Positions 1-8,042 of a stretch of 31,352 bases of DNA are shown here, piece after piece. A program made the position numbers and the translations under genes. The notes beneath the pieces were generated by a model. It worked only from the letters and a program-made list of their open reading frames with translations, made no database searches and was not told where the DNA came from. The stretch covers positions 1 through 31,352 of the forward strand of contig CAYTAJ010000023.1 in the NCBI GenBank assembly GCA_964435725.1, read 5' to 3'. Position 1 is the stretch's first letter; each line of letters begins with the position of its first letter. The stretch comes from Litorimonas sp964435725. GTDB lineage: Bacteria; Pseudomonadota; Alphaproteobacteria; Caulobacterales; Maricaulaceae.

Positions 1-1754
1 CCCGTCAGCATACCTGACATTAGGAGGTAATCACCAACAGAGTTAAGACGACCATCGACATTGACTGTGCCGGCGACCTGCTCAACATCAATCAAACTTG
101 TAAGATTACCGGCAGACGCAATATCAAGGCCTGCACCCGCACCATTTATGGTTAAGCGATCAATCGTAACCGTGCTGCTTAATGTTGTTGTACCGTCTGC
201 TGAAAGGGTGACGTCGAAATAACGTGCGTCAACACCCGCAATGGGATCAGGATCAATATTGTCAGGTACAAAACCTGTAGCGCCCGCTAGACCATTCGCA
301 AGTGTTGGCGCAGGTAAGGGGTCACCAGGGGCTTGTGATTCATCTTCGACAAAATCTACGCCATTATTGTTTGACTGGTTTTCACCGCCTAACAATACGC
401 CTTCAACACCTGATAATGCGCCGCCAGATGTCAGGTCTTCAGCTGAAACCTGTCCCCGGCCATTTGTTATGGTTGGAGTTTCATCCAGTTCCACAGGCTC
501 ATTTCCGCGAGGTCCTGGGAAGAATTCACCTGTGCTTAGATCCTGACAAGGGTCATTTGGATTCGTTCTTTGGTCAAAACAAACGGCGCCGAAATCAAGA
601 CCTGAGTCACCAACGCCAATTTGCTCCTCATCCGGAAAACCGTTCACCAGTTCGTTATTTGCATTAAGAATATAGTAGGCTGGGTCGAGTTCTGTCACCC
701 AATGATTAGCATCTTCCCAATTACCATCACCCGCTTGCGCGCTCACATAACGGTAAGGGTTATTCGCGGCTATATATTCGTAGAACAGGAACAAGGGCTG
801 ATAAAAACTTTGCGTTCCGTAGGAGCTGAAGGCCTGTGGTCCAAAGAAACGGCTTCCGCCTGACAGAACACCAAGAACAAGGTCGATATCAGTGATATCG
901 TTATTCGCGGCATCTAAGATGAGAGGTCCACCGGAATCACCGCCGGCTGTGGTACCTTCATTAGGTAACGCCTCATCAAGGAATAAGTTGAAATCAAATG
1001 GGTTTGTTTGGTTCGGATCATCAAAATCGATACTGTAAAGGTCTTGGGGCAAACCTCCACGGAAACCAAATAAGAATTCGTTTCTATCATCAAGCGATGC
1101 AAGAGACCCCAAATAGTTTTCAGCGGCGCGACGACGGAAATCAATCCCTTGAAAATCACCAATTGAGCCAGAACCAGAGCGCCCATATCCTGTGATATTT
1201 ACATGGTAACCTGTGCCTGTGACCGGATCTAAAGCGTCAGGCGCGGGAAGCGCCGAGAATAGAAGAGCCCAAGTCGGAATATCGGCCGCAGGCGTGTCAA
1301 GAGAAGCTAATGCGACATCAGCCTCTAAGAAACCTGTAGGTGCTGACAAAGGATTCCAATGGATCTGGTTAACATTATATATGTTAAGATCAGTGTTTGT
1401 ATTGAAGCCCCCAAAGAACCAATCAATAACAGCATCTAAGTTCTCAACATTGAATGAGAAGGAAGCGCGCGAGGTGGTTCCCCATTGCTCTTCTGGTACG
1501 CCATTAACACAGTGAGCCGCAAACAGGACAGTCCGAGGGTTGATTAACGTACCCGTACATACACCAAAGCCGTCCGTGAAAAGTTGACCAACACCATTAA
1601 CACCACCTTCTGTATCAACAGCATCATCCGGCGTATTATTGTCATTCGGAACAATCGCACCCGCCATTGGTGCGTACATCATACTTGTGGCCAGCGCTAA
1701 GGCTGCAGAACTTGTGAGCAGTAAACGGCTCTTTTCAGTTAATTTGGAAATCAT
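1..1754 (-). CDS. Secreted trypsin-like serine protease with autotransporter-like passenger (3' end outside window)
   Basis: The frame is open from an ATG at 1754 to the window edge, giving 584 codons without a stop. Residues 1-33 form a signal peptide (Lys/Arg start, hydrophobic core, Ala-x-Ala end). An S1 (chymotrypsin-fold) protease domain follows, with the full triad visible: His81 in FAAHC, Asp146 in EADVALASL and Ser274 in GGDSGGPL. After about residue 335 the sequence becomes Asn/Gly/Asp-rich, beginning with GDGNWEDANHW, which resembles the start of beta-helical autotransporter passengers. A C-terminal barrel is therefore expected beyond the window but is not seen. An AGAGGG ribosome-binding site lies 6 bases before the ATG. 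The likely role is a surface or released protease. The substrate is unknown. The protease assignment is sure; the autotransporter assignment is inference. Confidence 0.85.
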   Translation of the reverse strand, partial: MISKLTEKSRLLLTSSAALALATSMMYAPMAGAIVPNDNNTPDDAVDTEGGVNGVGQLFTDGFGVCTGTLINPRTVLFAAHCVNGVPEEQWGTTSRASFSFNVENLDAVIDWFFGGFNTNTDLNIYNVNQIHWNPLSAPTGFLEADVALASLDTPAADIPTWALLFSALPAPDALDPVTGTGYHVNITGYGRSGSGSIGDFQGIDFRRRAAENYLGSLASLDDRNEFLFGFRGGLPQDLYSIDFDDPNQTNPFDFNLFLDEALPNEGTTAGGDSGGPLILDAANNDITDIDLVLGVLSGGSRFFGPQAFSSYGTQSFYQPLFLFYEYIAANNPYRYVSAQAGDGNWEDANHWVTELDPAYYILNANNELVNGFPDEEQIGVGDSGLDFGAVCFDQRTNPNDPCQDLSTGEFFPGPRGNEPVELDETPTITNGRGQVSAEDLTSGGALSGVEGVLLGGENQSNNNGVDFVEDESQAPGDPLPAPTLANGLAGATGFVPDNIDPDPIAGVDARYFDVTLSADGTTTLSSTVTIDRLTINGAGAGLDIASAGNLTSLIDVEQVAGTVNVDGRLNSVGDYLLMSGMLT

Positions 1755-1772
1755 GAAACCCTCTTTGTTATG

Positions 1773-1791
1773 AATTAAGACTCTCTTAATT
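1773..1791. promoter_or_regulatory. CtrA-type box with embedded GANTC site, upstream of the protease gene
   Basis: AATTAAGACTCTCTTAATT is a perfect 8-bp inverted repeat around 3 bases. It contains TTAA (1775-1778), seven bases, and TTAA (1786-1789), which is the Caulobacter CtrA consensus spacing. The spacer holds GACTC (1779-1783), a CcrM-type GANTC methylation site. The box lies only 21-35 bases before the protease ATG. If CtrA binds, repression or road-blocking is more likely than classical activation at -35. Binding itself is inferred. Confidence 0.55.
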
Positions 1792-1865
1792 AGTCTGCTT
1801 ACGAATAATCAATCTAATATGATGTGTTTGTTAGGAAATTTTTCTGACACGGTGCAATTGCTAAA

Positions 1866-1886
1866 AAATGTTGCATAAATGTTGCA
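1866..1886. repeat. Tandem 10-bp direct repeat, 11-bp period (operator-like)
   Basis: AAATGTTGCA occurs at 1866-1875 and again at 1877-1886, one base apart. The 11-bp period puts both copies on the same face of the helix, as in tandem regulator half-sites. It lies about 112-132 bases upstream of the protease start and just downstream of the photolyase stop. The binding protein is unknown. Confidence 0.4.
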
Positions 1887-1922
1887 CTTTTAACGTGTTT
1901 ACGCCTGAAAACTTGGGTAGGA

Positions 1923-3473
1923 TTAGAGATAGGCTTTCGCCTTGCTCCCCTTCAAATTCTCAATGAAGGTTTCAGCCTGCTTATTGTAAGACATTTGCGT
2001 TTCCTCATCCATTCTATCCCAATTCCGATAAGGCATGGAGAGGCGGTTATTGCCGCGAAGTTTATCTTCATTTCGTGAGAGAAAATTCCAGTAAAGACTA
2101 TTAAACGGACAGGCCTCTTCGCCTGTTTTCTTTTTCACATCATAACCGCAATTTTTGCAATAATCACTCATGCGGTTAATATAGGCACCGCTGCTCGAAT
2201 AGGGTTTGGAACCAAGCAATCCTCCATCACCAAACTGGCTCATGCCCAGAGTGTTAGGCAGTTCAACCCACTCAAACGCATCGAGGTAAACGGCCAAATA
2301 CCATTCATGCACGGCAAAAGGGTCAACCCCAATCAAAAGCGCAAAATTTCCCGTTATCATGAGGCGTTGAATATGATGGGCATAAGCATGGTCCAAAGTT
2401 TGCCCAATGGCCTGTGACAGACAGTTCAAATTCGTCTCACCCGTCCAATAAAATTCTGGCAAGTCCAGCTCGGCTTCCAGGAAATTCTCGGTCTGATAAT
2501 TCGGCATTTTCCACCAATAAATACCGCGCACATATTCGCGCCACCCAATAATCTGCCGGATATAGCCTTCCGCTGCATTTATCGGTGCCTTCCCGTTTTC
2601 ATAAGCTTTTTCAATACGTTGGCAGATTTCTAATGGAGACAATAAGCCCGCGTTTAAGTAAGGCGAAAGAAGCGAATGAAAGAGAAAGGGCTCGTCCTCG
2701 ACCATAGCGTCTTGATAATCGCCAAATTTTTCGAGCGCATTTTCGACGAAATAGTCCAGTGCTTTCAACGCATCCTCACGCGTGACACCGTAGAAAAATT
2801 CATCGACCTTCCCAATGCGGCTATCAAACTCCGTCTTGACCATGTCTATAACGGATTGCGTAATTTCATCGGGCTCGAATTTTAAAGCGCCCGGAAAATC
2901 GAGGCCGCTTTTTGGGGGTTTCCTATTCTCTTTATCAAAATTCCACTGCCCGCCTTCCGGCTTATCCCCATCCATAAGCAGGCCAGTTTTACGGCGCATC
3001 TCGCGGTAGAAATATTCCATACGAAGCTGTTTGCGCCCTTCAGCCCATTCCGCAAACTCGTCTTTTGTGGCAATAAAGCGATCATCAAAAGTGATAGAGA
3101 CAGGCAGCCCTAAGGCTTTTTCCCACCCTTTAACCGTCTCCAGCACACGATATTCAGACGGTTCACAGACACGAATTTGACTGATGTTGTGACGCGCCAT
3201 CGCACGCTTGATTTCGTCTGTAAAATTGCCGGAATTATCTGCATCCGTCAGCTCGACATAATCGACCGTCCATCCCGCCGCCGCCAGCGACTTTGCGAAA
3301 TGACGCATGGCTGAAAACAAAAAGACCAATTTAGTCCGATGATGCGGAACTGTATGGGCCTCTTCCTTCACCTCCATCATCAAAACGACACTTTCCTCTC
3401 TATCACTCAAAGACAGTGACGACAGATTGTCAGAGAGTTGGTCCGCAAAAACAGGAATGAGGGCTTTAGACAT
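1923..3473 (-). CDS. Iron-sulfur bacterial cryptochrome / (6-4) photolyase-family protein
   Basis: This 516-aa protein belongs to the deoxyribodipyrimidine photolyase-related family (FeS-BCP, typified by Agrobacterium PhrB). These flavoproteins bind FAD, a lumazine-type antenna and a [4Fe-4S] cluster, and repair (6-4) photoproducts in light. The four cluster cysteines are visible at 351 (NLNCLSQ), 439 and 442 (CKNC) and 455 (ACPFN), almost the spacing known for PhrB. The N-terminal antenna-domain Rossmann part begins LIPVFADQLS. The FAD/active-site helices include HIQRLMITGNFALL (367-380) and WYLAVYLDAFEWVELPN (391-407). Length is normal for the family. The gene stands alone, divergent from nadC 77 bases away. 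Signalling rather than repair (CryB-like) is possible, so no gene symbol is given. Confidence 0.93.
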   Translation of the reverse strand: MSKALIPVFADQLSDNLSSLSLSDREESVVLMMEVKEEAHTVPHHRTKLVFLFSAMRHFAKSLAAAGWTVDYVELTDADNSGNFTDEIKRAMARHNISQIRVCEPSEYRVLETVKGWEKALGLPVSITFDDRFIATKDEFAEWAEGRKQLRMEYFYREMRRKTGLLMDGDKPEGGQWNFDKENRKPPKSGLDFPGALKFEPDEITQSVIDMVKTEFDSRIGKVDEFFYGVTREDALKALDYFVENALEKFGDYQDAMVEDEPFLFHSLLSPYLNAGLLSPLEICQRIEKAYENGKAPINAAEGYIRQIIGWREYVRGIYWWKMPNYQTENFLEAELDLPEFYWTGETNLNCLSQAIGQTLDHAYAHHIQRLMITGNFALLIGVDPFAVHEWYLAVYLDAFEWVELPNTLGMSQFGDGGLLGSKPYSSSGAYINRMSDYCKNCGYDVKKKTGEEACPFNSLYWNFLSRNEDKLRGNNRLSMPYRNWDRMDEETQMSYNKQAETFIENLKGSKAKAYL

Positions 3474-3550
3474 GGCCTAGTTACGGGTGAAAGAAACAAA
3501 AGTGCCGAATTTCTCTCGTCAAATCGTCACGGGGGCATTATGCCAACACT

Positions 3551-4414
3551 ATGAGAACGCTACCTGCCCTACCCCAAACCGTAATTGAGCCGATTGTCCG
3601 TATGGCCTTGGACGAAGACTTTGGCGTATCAGGTGATTTGACCGCGAATTTACTTGTTCCGGAAAAGGCAGAAGGACGCTTGGTTATGCGCGCCAGAGAC
3701 ACAGGCGTCATTGCCGGTTTGCAAGCGGCAGCTCTCACTTATGCTTTGGTTGATCCAAAGGTCACATTTGAACCCCTCATCACCGATGGCACAGAGATCA
3801 AAGCCAAAACCATCATCGCAAAAATAAAGGGGCCGAGTCGCAGCCTCCTCTCAGCCGAACGTGTCGCGCTCAATTTCTTAGGGCGTTTATCAGGTGTCGC
3901 AACGCTGACACGACAATATGTCGACCTTGTCGAGGGAACAGGCGTGCGTATCGCCGCCACGCGCAAAACAACCCCTGGGCTGCGCGCCCTTGAGAAACAG
4001 GCTGTCCTAGCCGGGGGTGGCTTTACGCACCGCGAAAGTCTGGCGGCGGCGATTATGATTAAAGACAATCATATTGCCCTTGCCGGCGGTGTAGATGCCG
4101 CCCTCTCCGCCATAAAGGCGAAGGCCGATCACATGACTCGCGTCAGTGTTGAGGTGGACACGCTCGAACAGTTGAAAGTCGTTTTATCTTACGAACCCGA
4201 TGTGGTGCTCTTGGATAATATGGGGCCTGAAAAACTCAAAGAGGCTGTGTCGATTGTCGAGGCTTCAAAATACCGCCGCCCCATTTTGGAAGCCTCAGGC
4301 GGTGTCAATCTGAAAACAGTTCGAGGTTTGGCAGAAACCGGCGTGAACGTCATATCCATTGGGGGACTGACCCATTCAGCCCCGAATTTCGACATTGGTA
4401 TGGATGACGCCTAG
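3551..4414 (+). CDS. nadC: Nicotinate-nucleotide pyrophosphorylase (carboxylating), quinolinate phosphoribosyltransferase
   Basis: The enzyme converts quinolinate plus PRPP to nicotinate mononucleotide, CO2 and PPi in de novo NAD synthesis (cytoplasm). The 287-aa length is standard. Active-site signatures are present: TRKTTPG (Arg138/Lys139), THRE (His160/Arg161), MIKDNH (Lys171), EVD (Glu201/Asp203), LLDNM (Asp222) and the phosphate-binding ASGG loop (248-251). The ATG at 3551 precedes the conserved N-terminal helix; no clear Shine-Dalgarno sequence is seen. nadA and nadB are not adjacent in this window. The gene converges on the PhoD-like gene with 24 bases between stops. Confidence 0.97.
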   Translation: MRTLPALPQTVIEPIVRMALDEDFGVSGDLTANLLVPEKAEGRLVMRARDTGVIAGLQAAALTYALVDPKVTFEPLITDGTEIKAKTIIAKIKGPSRSLLSAERVALNFLGRLSGVATLTRQYVDLVEGTGVRIAATRKTTPGLRALEKQAVLAGGGFTHRESLAAAIMIKDNHIALAGGVDAALSAIKAKADHMTRVSVEVDTLEQLKVVLSYEPDVVLLDNMGPEKLKEAVSIVEASKYRRPILEASGGVNLKTVRGLAETGVNVISIGGLTHSAPNFDIGMDDA

Positions 4415-4438
4415 TCTGAACGACTAAAAAGAAATGGC

Positions 4439-5575
4439 CTAGAATGGAACCGCTTGCTTAAAATCACCGCCTGTGGGGCTGCGCAGCGTCATATTCACCT
4501 CACGATTCTCCCAATCGATATCCAACAAGCCGTAATTGACTTCAAACTGCATGGTTCCAATGCGATTTGGTCCATCCTCGACACGCGTCTCGCCGCGTTC
4601 GGCCCGCCATCGGCTGGCCGGTAAATTGAGCGAAGACGCTGTCATTTCATAAAGCGGTGTTTCCGTGACGTCATCACGATAATAAATGCCTCCGGCATGA
4701 CGATCACCAGAGAGCAAAATCGCATTATCGACACCCGTTGCGTCTATAAGATTGTAAAAACGATCACGTTCTGCGGGCATCATTTTCCACGCTTCCCATC
4801 CATGACCATCGGCATGCACCTGAATCGAGCTGGCAATCAAGCGAAGGTCAGCCGGCTTTTTCAGTTCAGCTTCCAGCCATTTCCATTGCTCTTCACCGAG
4901 CATCGTGCCGTGACCGCCCTCTAACGGGACATACCGTTCTTTACCAGGTGCATTCCGCTCATCCGTCGCCTGTAGATAGGTTCTGAAATAGCGCGTATCG
5001 AGCAGGATGATTTGAATCTGCTGACCTTCGGGGCCAATCATTTCAGAACTATAAATCCCTTCACGATTACGGCGTGCATCATCTGTGGGAATATCCCAAG
5101 CTTTCAGGAAAATGGCTTCAGCCTGCTCGCGGAACATAAAATCAGCCCCGGCATCATTCTTTCCATAATCATGATCATCCCATGTCACGAGTAAGGGAAC
5201 CTCTTGCCGAAATTGCGTGAATTCTGAATGACCCGCCAAGACATTATAACTCTCGCGCAACATGGGCAGAGATGGGTCGGTGTAGGACGGATGATTACTG
5301 TAAACATCTCCATAGACATTATCGCCAATGAAGAGGAACGCGTCAGGCTTATCCGCTCGGATTGTATTCCAAATGGTCTGATCTTCTTTCTCTGACAGGC
5401 AAGAGCCAAAAGCGATACGGGTCAATGGCTCAGCTTTAGAAAGCGGCGCAGAGGACATAGAGATGACATCTGACGCGTCATAGCTATTTAAATAAGTTGT
5501 GCTGCTAGTATTTGGGAGCGTCTCGCATCCCAATAAAGCGACTGTGGAGAGTAAGAGTAATGATTTTCTGAGCAT
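4439..5575 (-). CDS. PhoD-like (alkaline phosphatase D family) lipoprotein
   Basis: This 378-aa metallophosphoesterase is probably anchored in the outer membrane. The N-terminus MLRKSLLLLSTVALLGC is a lipoprotein signal with Cys17 as lipidation site, so it is a client of LspA (encoded at 16989-17552). PhoD-family metal-site motifs are present in order: FGSC (56-59), GDNVYGD (84-90), WDDHDYGKND (132-141), LLDTRYFR (191-198) and SGDRHAG (289-295). It lacks the long N-terminal PhoD_N domain and twin-arginine signal of Bacillus PhoD, so it is closer to the short PhoD-like lipoproteins of marine proteobacteria. It may hydrolyse phosphodiesters or phospholipids; the substrate cannot be read from sequence. 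Confidence 0.9.
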   Translation of the reverse strand: MLRKSLLLLSTVALLGCETLPNTSSTTYLNSYDASDVISMSSAPLSKAEPLTRIAFGSCLSEKEDQTIWNTIRADKPDAFLFIGDNVYGDVYSNHPSYTDPSLPMLRESYNVLAGHSEFTQFRQEVPLLVTWDDHDYGKNDAGADFMFREQAEAIFLKAWDIPTDDARRNREGIYSSEMIGPEGQQIQIILLDTRYFRTYLQATDERNAPGKERYVPLEGGHGTMLGEEQWKWLEAELKKPADLRLIASSIQVHADGHGWEAWKMMPAERDRFYNLIDATGVDNAILLSGDRHAGGIYYRDDVTETPLYEMTASSLNLPASRWRAERGETRVEDGPNRIGTMQFEVNYGLLDIDWENREVNMTLRSPTGGDFKQAVPF

Positions 5576-5683
5576 GCGTCTATATACGCAGCAAACGCTT
5601 CAGAGTCTCGTCACAGTTTTATAAAAATCGAGTTTTGCCGGAAAATCTAAAGATTGAATGCCGACATCGCTGATCTCCACGAT

Positions 5684-6448
5684 TTAACTCGGTGGCGCCA
5701 CACTCATGTTTACGCTGCGGGTTACAGGGCGTTCATTCCATTTAAACCGATAAAACTTATGCGAACCGATCTGGCCGTTATAGCGCAAGGTCGGGGCCCA
5801 AGCCGGACTCACATCCGTTGTGTGGTAATGCGTGGCTTTGTTGGTCAGCTTTGGCGCCATACCTGTGAGCGTCAGCGTCGCAATATCTTTAGAACGCTGC
5901 CAAGCTTTGGCTTTAGGTGCATGGTCCATAGACCCATCACAGGTAAAGCTGAACTGACATCCTGTATGTCTTTCAGAGCCTTGATAGACCACCTCACAAA
6001 TAGAATTTGGGTAATGTTTTGAGGCCACACGGTTCATAACCACCTCAGCCACACCAATCTGGCCAGACCGCGTTTCGGATCTGGCCTCGTAATAGACGGC
6101 TTCAGAGAGGCATTGATGCTGGCGCATTTCATAATCCGCCCAAAGACGCGTTAAGGGCTTGGATTTTGTCAACGTCTTAATAACAGCGATATCGCGTGAC
6201 GCGGTGTCTTCCAGTGGAATATCTGTTTTAAGCTCTACCAGATCCGAAACAAAGCTATCCTGATACCCGGCGAACGTCGTTTCGTCTTCCAAAACCATAT
6301 CCACAAAGGAATCCGCTTTTTGCGCCCATGCGGCCGCTTCACGCTGCTCTACAGCGTTCTCTGCAATGGCTGGAAATGCTAAACTTGCTGCCCCCACAGC
6401 CACTAAGCCTAAACTCCAACCGGCAATGATATACCGTCTTTGTTTCAT
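5684..6448 (-). CDS. Cell wall hydrolase, SleB/CwlJ-type (Hydrolase_2) domain
   Basis: This 254-aa exported protein has an N-terminal membrane/signal segment (residues 7-29, ending AFPAIA). The SleB-type lytic domain spans about 112-236: CLSEAVYYEARSE (putative catalytic Glu116/Glu121), GQIGVAEVVMNR (129-140), then CQFSFTCDG (164-172) and ATHYHT (205-210). Such enzymes cleave peptidoglycan glycan strands; in non-sporulating alphaproteobacteria they are presumed wall-remodelling enzymes. The ATG at 6448 has a GGAG ribosome-binding site 7 bases upstream. Residues 30-110 are a linker of unknown role. The gene is followed by the co-directional PhoD-like gene only after about 108 bases. Confidence 0.9.
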   Translation of the reverse strand: MKQRRYIIAGWSLGLVAVGAASLAFPAIAENAVEQREAAAWAQKADSFVDMVLEDETTFAGYQDSFVSDLVELKTDIPLEDTASRDIAVIKTLTKSKPLTRLWADYEMRQHQCLSEAVYYEARSETRSGQIGVAEVVMNRVASKHYPNSICEVVYQGSERHTGCQFSFTCDGSMDHAPKAKAWQRSKDIATLTLTGMAPKLTNKATHYHTTDVSPAWAPTLRYNGQIGSHKFYRFKWNERPVTRSVNMSVAPPS

Positions 6449-6554
6449 ATCGGCGCTCCATATAGTGCCAAATCAAATCATAACAAGGCGATTTGCCATC
6501 TTCGTCACAGTACAAGGCAAGAAACGCACCAACTGTTGCAAAGAGGGCACGCCT

Positions 6555-6574
6555 CAACACAATATATTGTTTTG
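6555..6574. promoter_or_regulatory. 20-bp near-perfect palindrome, operator candidate
   Basis: CAACACAATATATTGTTTTG is symmetric except for one base pair. Its core ACAATATATTGT (6559-6570) is a perfect 12-bp palindrome. It sits about 107-126 bases before the SleB-type hydrolase start. The symmetry suits a homodimeric repressor or activator; no regulator is identified. Confidence 0.4.
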
Positions 6575-6698
6575 AACACCCCCATATTCGCCCATATAGT
6601 GTTTCTATCTTAGATTTTGTCAGATTTCATTAGAAAGCTCTTCCTAACAAATTGGGCTTATTTTTTACCTTTTGTTTACATATCAACGGGTTGAACGC

Positions 6699-6723
6699 AA
6701 AAGCCCGGCACAAGGCCGGGCCC
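6699..6723 (-). terminator. Intrinsic terminator of the coiled-coil gene
   Basis: On the minus strand GCCCGGC pairs with GCCGGGC (6703-6709 with 6715-6721), a GC-rich 7-bp stem with a short loop followed by TTTT. It lies 22 bases after the coiled-coil gene stop, so it most likely ends that transcript. Confidence 0.75.
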
Positions 6724-6744
6724 TAAAAATCAACATCAATGGTC

Positions 6745-7968
6745 TTAAACCGCCTTCAATCGCGGGCTGTAATCATTTTCTGATGGCGACTCACCCTGAT
6801 GGACAAAAACCTGTCCTGTCGCGCCGCCGGAAATCGCCGCATAGCGTTCCAGTTTCTGCTTCTGTATAGAACAAAGCTTACGAAGCGTATCCAAATCCTC
6901 CACAGCCGTGCTGAACTTGGCTTGAAGCTGCTCATATTCAGCTTTTGATTTCGCGAGTGCTTGATTATGGCGATCGAGCTCTTCTGACTTATTATGAAGG
7001 GCGTTAGATTCGCGGGTCGCACGGCTACGCTCAGCGTCAAGCGCAACGCGCAAGCCTGAAAGCTCTTCATCAAAATGCGCCGCCATATTGTCTTTAATCT
7101 TAAGCTGGGTGTTCAATTGTTCGTTTTGATTTTTCAAAGATAGAATTTCATCTTCACGACGCTTGAGCGTATCTTCATAACCGCTTTTATGTGATGTCAG
7201 ATTATAAGTCAGAGATTGCACTTCACCTTTCAGCGCGAACAACTTTTCCTTTTGTTCGTTAAAGCGGATTTGAACGGCTTTCAGCTCATTCATAGCTTTA
7301 TCGCTGATTTGTGTTTTCTCAGTCAGTCGAGAGGCCAGTTCTTCTGTTGATTTTTGAAGTTCAAGCGACCTGTGACGCTCTGATGAAATTTCAGCGGCTG
7401 ACTGTGCCAAATCTTCTTTCAAATTTTGTTGTGTGAGTTCCAGCGTTTGAACGCGTTCCTCTTTTTGTAAAAGCTTGGTCTTGAATGTTTCCAACTCTCG
7501 AGACTGTTTCAACAGCGCTTCCCGCGAAGCCGCATCACGTTCTTCAAACTGAACAAGTGACTTTTTCGTTGTTTCTGCCTCTGTGCGGAAATCATCGCGC
7601 TGACGGCGGAGGTCTGAGAGTGTTTTTTCCTGCTCTTCAGAGAGAAGCGACTTTTGCTTGTATTTTTGGCTTAAGTCTTGGAGCTCTTTCGCAAGCTTTT
7701 GATTATCTGTTTCAACACGATCTAGCTGACGAAGGCGCGTTTCCATTTTTGTAATGGTTTTGGTCAAAGCCGACATTCTCTTAGCGGCGGCTTGTTGTGC
7801 ATCTGCACTGGATTTGAACTGATACGATAATTCCGTCACCGCATCATGCGCCAAAGCAATATCGTCTGAGGCATCTGATGTCGCACGTATGTCAGAGTGC
7901 GTATAGGTCCGGATCAGCTCATCTACTGTTGTGAGCTCAGACACTTTATCACGTTTGAGAAATTTCAT
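6745..7968 (-). CDS. Long coiled-coil protein, candidate intermediate-filament-like (crescentin-like) cytoskeletal protein
   Basis: This 407-aa cytoplasmic protein has no signal peptide or membrane segment. A head of about 45 residues (MKFLKRDKVSELTTVDEL...) is followed by nearly continuous heptad-like Glu/Lys/Leu/Gln-rich coiled coil from about 45 to 370, then a short Gly/Ser/Pro tail. This head, rod and tail plan and size resemble Caulobacter crescentin, but no specific sequence match is claimed. The start at 7968 is chosen over the longer frame (8034) because GGGGGTC lies just before it and the extra 22 residues look non-coding. Upstream is a CtrA-type box (8028-8042); downstream is a strong terminator, so it is monocistronic. 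Alternatives are a chemoreceptor-array, polar-scaffold or chromosome-associated coiled-coil protein. Confidence 0.7.
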   Translation of the reverse strand: MKFLKRDKVSELTTVDELIRTYTHSDIRATSDASDDIALAHDAVTELSYQFKSSADAQQAAAKRMSALTKTITKMETRLRQLDRVETDNQKLAKELQDLSQKYKQKSLLSEEQEKTLSDLRRQRDDFRTEAETTKKSLVQFEERDAASREALLKQSRELETFKTKLLQKEERVQTLELTQQNLKEDLAQSAAEISSERHRSLELQKSTEELASRLTEKTQISDKAMNELKAVQIRFNEQKEKLFALKGEVQSLTYNLTSHKSGYEDTLKRREDEILSLKNQNEQLNTQLKIKDNMAAHFDEELSGLRVALDAERSRATRESNALHNKSEELDRHNQALAKSKAEYEQLQAKFSTAVEDLDTLRKLCSIQKQKLERYAAISGGATGQVFVHQGESPSENDYSPRLKAV

Positions 7969-8027
7969 AATGACCCCCAGACCATCCAAATGTTTCTTTT
8001 TCCGGATACAGAGGTAAGTTTTCAGGG

Positions 8028-8042
8028 TTAACAAGGCGTTAA
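8028..8042 (-). promoter_or_regulatory. CtrA-type box upstream of the coiled-coil gene
   Basis: TTAACAAGGCGTTAA is a perfect TTAA-N7-TTAA; read on the minus strand it continues as TTAAC, matching the full CtrA consensus. It is 60-74 bases before the ATG at 7968. If the box overlaps -35, the transcript would start near 8000 and leave a leader of about 30 bases, the geometry of CtrA-activated promoters. More TTAA half-sites lie at 8058, 8072 and 8085 toward the divergent TauE-type gene. Binding is inferred. Confidence 0.55.

Larger units (their letters stand above)
6449..6744. other. 296-bp intergenic region upstream of the wall hydrolase
   Basis: No convincing gene was found. From right to left it holds the coiled-coil gene terminator (about 6699-6723), an AT-rich stretch that could contain the hydrolase promoter (TCTGACA and ACTATATGG on the minus strand around 6590-6625, weak), a near-palindrome at 6555-6574, and two copies of CCATATAGTG (6458-6467 and 6592-6601). 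Confidence 0.5.

Noticed and set aside
241..1515. Plus-strand ORFs across 241-1515
   Set aside because: Shadows of the minus-strand serine protease, whose catalytic triad and signal peptide are unambiguous.
4411..4432. TAGTC-GACTA stem between nadC and the PhoD-like gene
   Set aside because: 5-bp stem followed by A, not T, on the plus strand; too weak for a terminator call.
7969..8034. 22-residue N-terminal extension of the coiled-coil protein
   Set aside because: No ribosome-binding site, atypical composition, and a better start with GGGGGTC at 7968.
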